Assembly (NCBI RefSeq): GCF_033439725.1
Contig: NW_026944384.1
Coordinates: 4,464,001 to 4,528,000 of the forward strand
Direction of reading: 5' to 3'
Length of the DNA stretch: 64,000 nt
DNA from: Neurospora tetraspora
Taxonomy: Eukaryota; Ascomycota; Sordariomycetes; Sordariales; Sordariaceae
The notes beneath the pieces were generated by a model. It saw only the letters and a list, made by a program, of their open reading frames with translations, ran no database searches and was not told where the DNA came from. Within the stretch, counting starts at the first letter, position 1. Every line of letters begins with the position of its first letter. Below are positions 58,212 to 64,000 of the stretch, piece by piece. The position numbers and the translations under genes are program-made.

Positions 58212-61200
58212 TTTGTGATGTCTGGACGAGCAAGGCAATGTTAGCAACCCTGCCTGAATGAAGCTGAATGGCGATGCCGAACAGAGGATTGTGGGAGGGA
58301 GGTTGGTGAAGAGTGGGGTATGATATGCAAAGGCTGCCGGAGGCGGTGAGATGAGGATCCATAGGCCGACTGTAGCCCGACTAAAGGCCGGTAGGTCCGG
58401 TGAAATGAACGGGGTGCGGAGTGGATATCGCGTGGGTGATGCGATGATCGTCGACCTCGCCAATCGCGGACGCCAATTGGCAAAGTGATGACGGTGGGGA
58501 AGAACGCCAGGTACCTGCAAGCTTGGCACTTGGCACCCGTCATGTTCCACCCTCCCTACCGTTCCACAAAGCCAAGCCAAACACACGAGCTCCAGTTGCC
58601 ATCCAACGTAACCATAGCAAATCGCATAGCGAAGATCCGGAGCGGGCGAAGGAAAAAAAAGTCCCTCTACTCGCAACCCGAAATGCTGTGTTTCTCTGCT
58701 GCTGGCCACGCTGGCGGTTTGTGCTGGTGCGGTGTTTGACTTTGCTTGGGAATGGATGACGGAAGCAAGGGAAAATCGCGCGACGCAAGAGGATCATTGC
58801 GCACATTGCGTCCACGTGATAGGTTGATGATGGTGACCGTGATATGGGAAGAGAAACAGACAGGAACTCGGGGAACGGGACGCTTACGGTTTGAGAAAAC
58901 TCGAAAAAGAGCTGAGGTGTAATAGGTATTATTGATCCTGCGTTTCGCTAAACTGAAACGAATCGGCAAGGGCGAAGCTTCAAGCTTTGAGAACGGAGAT
59001 GGGTTGGATGAGGGCCGTAGGGTCGAATTATATTCGATTATGAGGTGGATAAGAGGAGGAGAATTGGCGAACAACACAGGACGAGGGCAGGGAGATTTTG
59101 TGAGGATATGCAGAACCGACTTGGAATAGCGGGCTAGGGCGGAAAGTCTCCTGTCTGGATGATTGCTGTCGAGTGAGGTTGAGGGGAAAAAAAGGAAGAG
59201 AAGAGAGGAATGGGCGCGTGAATCGAGGGGGCAGACGGGGAAGAAAAGGAAGAGAGAAACAAAATACCTCCGGTGGAGCTTTTGTTTCCTTGTTCTCGGT
59301 TCCTTTTGGGGGGGTGCGTGTTGTGCGCGAGCGATGCCGCCGACTGATTGGGATGGGGTGTGAATCCGGCAGGAGAGAGTGGGAAGAACTCGCTCCCGTC
59401 GAACAGCAGCCAGACTGCAAGCTGCCAGGTTACCGTGCCGAAGTCCATCCCACGGCCCACGATACCAGCGACGCCCCGGTCAGGAAAACCCGCCGTCAGT
59501 GCGAGTGCGTTGTGGGACTGTGCACGGCACGGTGGCCAGCAGAGCTCTGGGCGCGGGAGGTTGACCAAAAGCTTTCACTTGGCCACCCGGACAGCCTGTC
59601 ACGGTTGTCACTGGCCTGTCGACTCGTCGAGCCTGGCTCGCCTGGCTTGCAGGGCGGGAGGCGGGGAGCAGGGCATCCCTACTGCAGTGCGCGAATTTAC
59701 CCCATGCTCTCTCGATGCGGGCCTGACCGTCAGAACGACACCCACCAACCAACGACACGACACCAACCGACTCCAACCACCACCACACCAGTCCGATCCG
59801 AGGGTCGATGGAGTGCCGTGACCTTTTTCTCCCAGCCCTGGCTATTCCCTGCAAAAGCTCTGCCTTGCTGAAAGCTTGGTGGTTCTCTTCGTCCCGTCCC
59901 TTCTGATGCTTTGCTCCCCTGCGAATAGCCTTACTAACAGCAACTTTGACATCAGACACCCAAACAGCGCCTGTCAAGCCTTTTCGGCGAAAAGAGAGTG
60001 ACCCCTGGCCTCCCCTCTGGTCAACTCGGCCAGCGATCTCCGTCATTCCGCCCAGGTCCCATTCGACAACGAGCACGACCTAGCGGTGCCATTGCGGCGT
60101 TCGCTGCCGACACAAGCGGACACCGCACAATGCCGGTCGGTCGTGCTCCGCGCATGTGGATTACACTCTGGTGGTACCTGCTTCTTAGCCGTTGCCCTAG
60201 CTCACCTTGGTAGGTGTCGGTGCGGGTTGTACCTTTGTACCTAGCAGTGAGCCAACGACGAGAGGCACCAACGGCCCCGTTGTCCACCTCCCGCCGAACC
60301 AAGGCTCGCAAGGTACTGTGGTACAAGAAGATAGGGCAAGGGTCACCCGGTGGAGAAATTTGGACCGAGAATCACCGTGCAATCATGGCGATTTGCGACG
60401 AAAGCAAAGAAAAAAAAAACCTTCACACAAAAGCACGAACGAAGCACGACTCGCGGCGCCAACGACATTCGTTCAATCAGTAGACCCTCCACACAGACAA
60501 GGCGGTCGAGAAGAATCCACAGTTCTTCAGGTACCGTTCTGCCTACCGCGTATGGACGGAAACGGGAACCATCGGAGCGGCGCAACGATGGAACAGAAAA
60601 ACCCTTTTAGGGTTTGGCTTTGCATAGTCGTGCATAGCTAGAGGAACCCTGAATAGTCGGGCGCAGACCGCATGTCTGGAGACCCTGAGATAGAGGGTTA
60701 TGCAATGCTTTTGTGTGCGGGAATTGTTGACCGGGCAACATCAACGTCTTCGCAAGAGAAAACAAAGAATGGGAAAAAGCACTTCACCACTACAAGTCTT
60801 GGTGATACGCCAAGTTTAACCGCCTCGATTGCCGAGGTCTTGGATGGGGAACGTTCCTTCATCACCTTCGCTTCATTTTACCCCGGCTGGGGAATAGTTG
60901 GAGGAGATCACCACCGAGGTCGTGACTAGCGAGGCAGCTGAGTCCAGCACAAAGAGCATGGGGAAAGGCAGGGAATCGTCCTGGCGTCACGATCCTACTG
61001 ATGAGCTGTTTCTTTGTGGTAACAGCACCAGCATATCGTAGTGGGGTGACGACTTGAACGAAGCACCCCGGCCATAAGCTCGGACCAGCAGGCTGGAGAG
61101 TGGAACAAGTCATTTTACCTGGGCTCCAGTCGCATCTCCATCTTGGGGGCCATCTTGACTCCATTCGACGAACTCAGTAATTGTCCATTGGTCACAGTGT

Positions 61201-62334
61201 CGCAATGGTCAGTTGGTCGGTGAAGAGCAGACGCAGAGCTTTGCCGTTTCGAAACACGCGCACCCTCGCGGCCACTTTGCGGGCTCTCTCGACAGTGCTT
61301 TTGATGCTCTGTTGCGGTTCCTCGACTCTGCGCGCGCACCATTTGGCACCATTTGGCACCAGGCCAGGAAGGGATCGGGAACCGCGCAGGAACGTCAGAA
61401 AACCCCACCTGAAAAAAGGTCGTCGAGGGTTCGACCTGGAACAAAAACTTGATCCGCCAGATACCGAAGATGCCTGATCAAAAAGACCAGGGAGCCTGTG
61501 CTCACTCCAAGCTCGCCCTCCGAAATTTGTGCTTATCTTCCCGAGTCCACGAAGAAGAGTGCCCACGAGCGGTGACGACTGTGGACGACAGCTGGAAGCC
61601 ACCAGTGATCGTTCAGTGGTTACTCTCTGGGAGCCACAGGTGCTGCACTGGATTATTTCCGGTTGATTCCATAAGGTAACTCACCCTCTTGTGTTGCATG
61701 CTCTATGCATGACTCCACGCGACGATATGCACCAGTCATGTCCCGAGCAATGCATCTTGCGTTCCTTCGTGTGGATGCCCGCGCTGCCGCGGTTCCTTCA
61801 AGCTTTTTCTGCATGCGGCCCTTCCGAGCCTTCCATGCGGTACCCCTTTTTTGGCTGCAGCTTGCTGGCTTCGAGAAGTACCGTGGAAGCAGAGTGCAGC
61901 CAAAAGGCAGCCACTGAGAGAAGCCAGAATGACAGCCAAGGGCACTCAACTCAGGAACTGCCGGCATCCCACGACCAGGTGGACATCCGCTCAACACTGA
62001 ATCTCGAATCTGTCAGGAACACAGAGGTTTCTCACTGTTTATTAAGGATGTATGGTGGACGGCGCACTGCTATGCAGCGGTTCCTCTTCCCTTGGTAATA
62101 AAAAATATCATCCAGGGCTTCTCGCTCCATGGCAGCAGCAGGCATATCGAAGCCAGTCCCATCCGAATCCTGCCAGCCTCGATGCTCAAACACACCATCC
62201 GAACGCCCTCATCCGTCGAATTTCCGTACCCGAGCCAACCTCCACACCTGTTCACTTTCACAGTACCCAACCTCCACGACCAAAATGCGCTAAGGGAAAT
62301 ATCCATCACTCTGGCTTAGCCCGGACGACTCCAT
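58212..62334. other. 4.1-kb stretch without a supported gene
   Basis: The promoter and spliced leader of the small membrane protein gene occupy the left end. Several frames of 100-232 codons overlap on both strands (for example 59173-59871, + and 59480-60076, -), but none has a domain, a consistent codon pattern or splice support. No tRNA, inverted-repeat element or tandem array longer than two copies was found. Confidence 0.5.
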
Positions 62335-63116
62335 TCAGCACGTGATCGTTGCCGGTCCGGGGACGGTGTACGGTTTGCCGTCTAAATCCGGTTGACCCAG
62401 CTTACCGTAAATGTTGATCAAGATGCCCGGGTCGTTCGACTTGTAAGCACCGGGGAAGCTCACGGTCGACGAAGGCGTGAAGGAACCGGACCCGGAAACG
62501 TTGATCTGAGCGCACGACTGGTAGAACTGGGCCTGGCCCGAGTTCTTCGCTGAATGCAAGGCAATAATCTCGACGCGCAGGAGATATTGGCCAGGCGCGA
62601 TGCAGTTGGGCAGGTTGAAGTAAGTCCAGCCGTTGTTCTGGAGCATGTTATCGACACCCCATTTCCGGCTACCGGTATCGAAGCCATCCTGCCAAATCTT
62701 GAACCACTTTTGGCCGCTAGAGCTAGCCGATGCCGCGTTGTCGACTTTGGCAAGATAGGCGATAACTGGTCCCTTGTGGGACTTGGCGAAACTGGGCGCC
62801 GCCGATGACATGCCCCCAGAATGCGCCGAGTCGGTCGCCCGGTGCGACGTTTATTACGGCCTGGGACCTGGTGCCCCAAGCTCCGCATGCCATGTTGCCG
62901 CTGCTCACATCCTGAACGGGGTTATTGTTCCCCGGAGCACGGATGCCCGTGAGCTGGCCGTTGTCTTTGCCGTTGACCGAGAGTTTCTAAGTCCCCTTGT
63001 CAGCCCCAAGTCCCGTTGCCTGGAAGACAGAGTGCGTTCTCTATGCTTACCTGGAAGATGGCATGTGCCTCCACTGCTAGCCCGTACGTGATGAGAGATA
63101 GCAGTGAGATCTTCAT
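62335..63116 (-). pseudogene. AA9 (former GH61) lytic polysaccharide monooxygenase, frameshifted
   Basis: Exon 63116-63051 encodes a signal peptide (MKISLLSLITYGLAVEA) followed by HAIFQ, whose histidine would be the first residue of the mature enzyme and half of the copper brace. A 64-nt intron (62987-63050) leads to exon 62986-62335. The family sequence is intact on both sides: NNNPVQDVSSGNMACG and GHVIGGAQ upstream, then SHKGPVIAYLAKVDNAAS (second copper histidine), APGQYLLRVEIIALHS, QFYQSCAQINV (axial tyrosine) and SFPGAYKSNDPGILINIYG. Between GGAQ and SHKGP, near 62792, the frame changes by one base at a TTT run, and no intron can explain it. The gene is therefore a recent pseudogene or contains a sequencing error. 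AA9 enzymes cut cellulose oxidatively outside the cell. There is no cellulose-binding module. Confidence 0.85.
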
Positions 63117-63901
63117 TGTGAAGCCTGTTGAATTGAGCGGTGCCTATTGGGGATTGCCTGTCTTGCTCTGGTAGAACAATCCCACCGTATGGCTGCTCTC
63201 ACAACTTCATATTTATATCCGCTCCAACGACTCTTTCCATGAGCATACTTGCTAGATGGCAGCCTTTATCGACGGAGGTAGTTTGTCCATCCGAGAATTG
63301 CACCGAATCCCTTAAGTCCCGAACAAGTCAGAAGCCACATATAAATGAATATCACGGCAATCCCTGTTTCCATCATCACTTGGGACAAATGGACTGCGGT
63401 GTCCAGAGCTTGTCAGGCGGCTTGCAAGATCGGTAATCCTTGGAATGGCGGGGCCCCGGATTATGAGAGTGTGTCCGCAATCTATTTTGATAGAATGGTT
63501 GTAGATTGGTTCCGGACTCAAACGCGATCGAACGGGTTGGGCATCGCTACCATCAACGGCCGTCCCGTCTTTCAGATTGCGTCTGGCATTAACCGGGCCA
63601 GTCACGGGGCCAATTACCGGGACAACTCAACGATATCTTTGCTGACATAGAAATAGGGACAAGACGGATGAAGTCGAAACTGAGCCGGACGACGAATGAG
63701 GAGAAAGCAGCATACTATAAGTAACACTGCGATGATGTCGATCGACGGGCAGCCTGTGTCAACGATTCCGGTGGGATTGATATGCCAGCTTTGACTGTCG
63801 AAAACTTGTCCTGCGACACTTTCTCAAGCTGGTCGTGATTGATGGAAAAATCATAGAACAGCAGGCGACTCGGATTGTTTAACCTCTTTTATAGAGAATT
63901 A
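63117..63901. other. Upstream region of the AA9 gene
   Basis: 785 bp between the AA9 start and the miniature element at 63902. A TATA box lies at 63210-63217. A plus-strand frame at 63345-63650 (101 codons) has no domain and I do not call it. Confidence 0.5.
63210..63217 (-). promoter_or_regulatory. TATA box of the AA9 gene
   Basis: Reads TATAAATA on the minus strand, about 95 bp before the AA9 start codon. The well-placed box suggests the gene was expressed until recently. Confidence 0.6.
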
Positions 63902-64000
63902 CAGTACAATACTGGTTTGTTTGTTAGTTTGAGACCTCTGGTCAACTTTCCTAGGCGTTTATATATCTAGTTGATCCGTTTCGTTCTATAACCAAAGCGT
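63902..64000. mobile_element. Miniature element, family copy 2, cut by the window end
   Basis: Starts CAGTACAATACTGG after TA at 63900-63901, then TTTGTTTGTTAG. The 99 bases match the reverse complement of 37052-37150 with about a dozen differences, mostly C/T or G/A. It belongs to the same TA-flanked family as the element at 36874-37150, in the opposite orientation. The other end lies outside the window. Confidence 0.88.

Noticed and set aside
58667-60641. Cluster of overlapping frames of 100-232 codons
   Set aside because: Frames overlap on both strands, have no recognisable domain and no consistent codon bias, as expected by chance in GC-rich DNA.
61341-61360. Direct repeat ATTTGGCACC x2
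   Set aside because: Two copies of a 10-bp word are too little to call a repeat array.
1-64000. CRISPR arrays, bacterial operons, prophage or a secondary-metabolite cluster
   Set aside because: Introns, ribosomal protein eL22 and Atg7 show eukaryotic nuclear DNA. No polyketide, peptide-synthetase or P450 genes and no spaced repeats were seen.

Overview
The window is nuclear DNA of a filamentous ascomycete, most likely a Sordariales fungus close to Neurospora. The evidence is the gene content (a FacB/ACU-15 acetate regulator, inositol-3-phosphate synthase, an AA9 polysaccharide monooxygenase), short GT-AG introns of about 49-190 nt with CTRAC-type branch points, GC-rich exons, and an abrupt AT-rich block plus AT-rich element interiors of the kind left by RIP (repeat-induced C-to-T mutation). 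From memory and unchecked, acu-15, inl and atg-7 also lie near each other in Neurospora crassa, so the window is probably syntenic.

Layout. 1-3110 is a decayed AT-rich block holding one short inverted-repeat element. 3.9-6.8 kb: FacB-type regulator (-). 10.4-14.6 kb: a SET-domain methyltransferase (-) diverging from a YLF2-type GTPase (+) whose gene contains a 10-nt microexon. 15.3-15.7 kb: Pmp3 proteolipid (-), next to a 976-bp TA-flanked element. 18.9-24.6 kb: ribosomal protein eL22 (+), then a mitochondrial carrier, GPI11/PIG-F and translin (all -). 26.5-31.2 kb: peroxisomal acyl-CoA ligase and a MEIOB-like OB-fold protein (+), convergent with inositol-3-phosphate synthase (-, 31.7-33.3 kb). 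33.3-40.2 kb has no gene I can support and one 277-bp miniature element. 40.2-47.6 kb: a repeat-rich LIM protein and a type II membrane DUF3405 protein (+). 49.5 kb: a small uncharacterised ORF, followed by two adjacent miniature elements. 52.5-57.1 kb: Atg7 (-) diverging from dCMP deaminase (+). 58.0 kb: a 65-residue single-pass membrane protein (-). 58.2-62.3 kb has no supported gene. 62.3-63.1 kb: a frameshifted AA9 monooxygenase (-). The window ends inside a second copy of the 277-bp family.

The genes are mostly unrelated housekeeping functions. The one thematic link is carbon use: FacB activates acetate and fatty-acid utilisation genes, and the acyl-CoA ligase carries a peroxisomal SKL tail. 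Exon boundaries below were worked out by hand from splice signals, reading phase and family similarity. Family names rest on recognised motifs, not on a database search.
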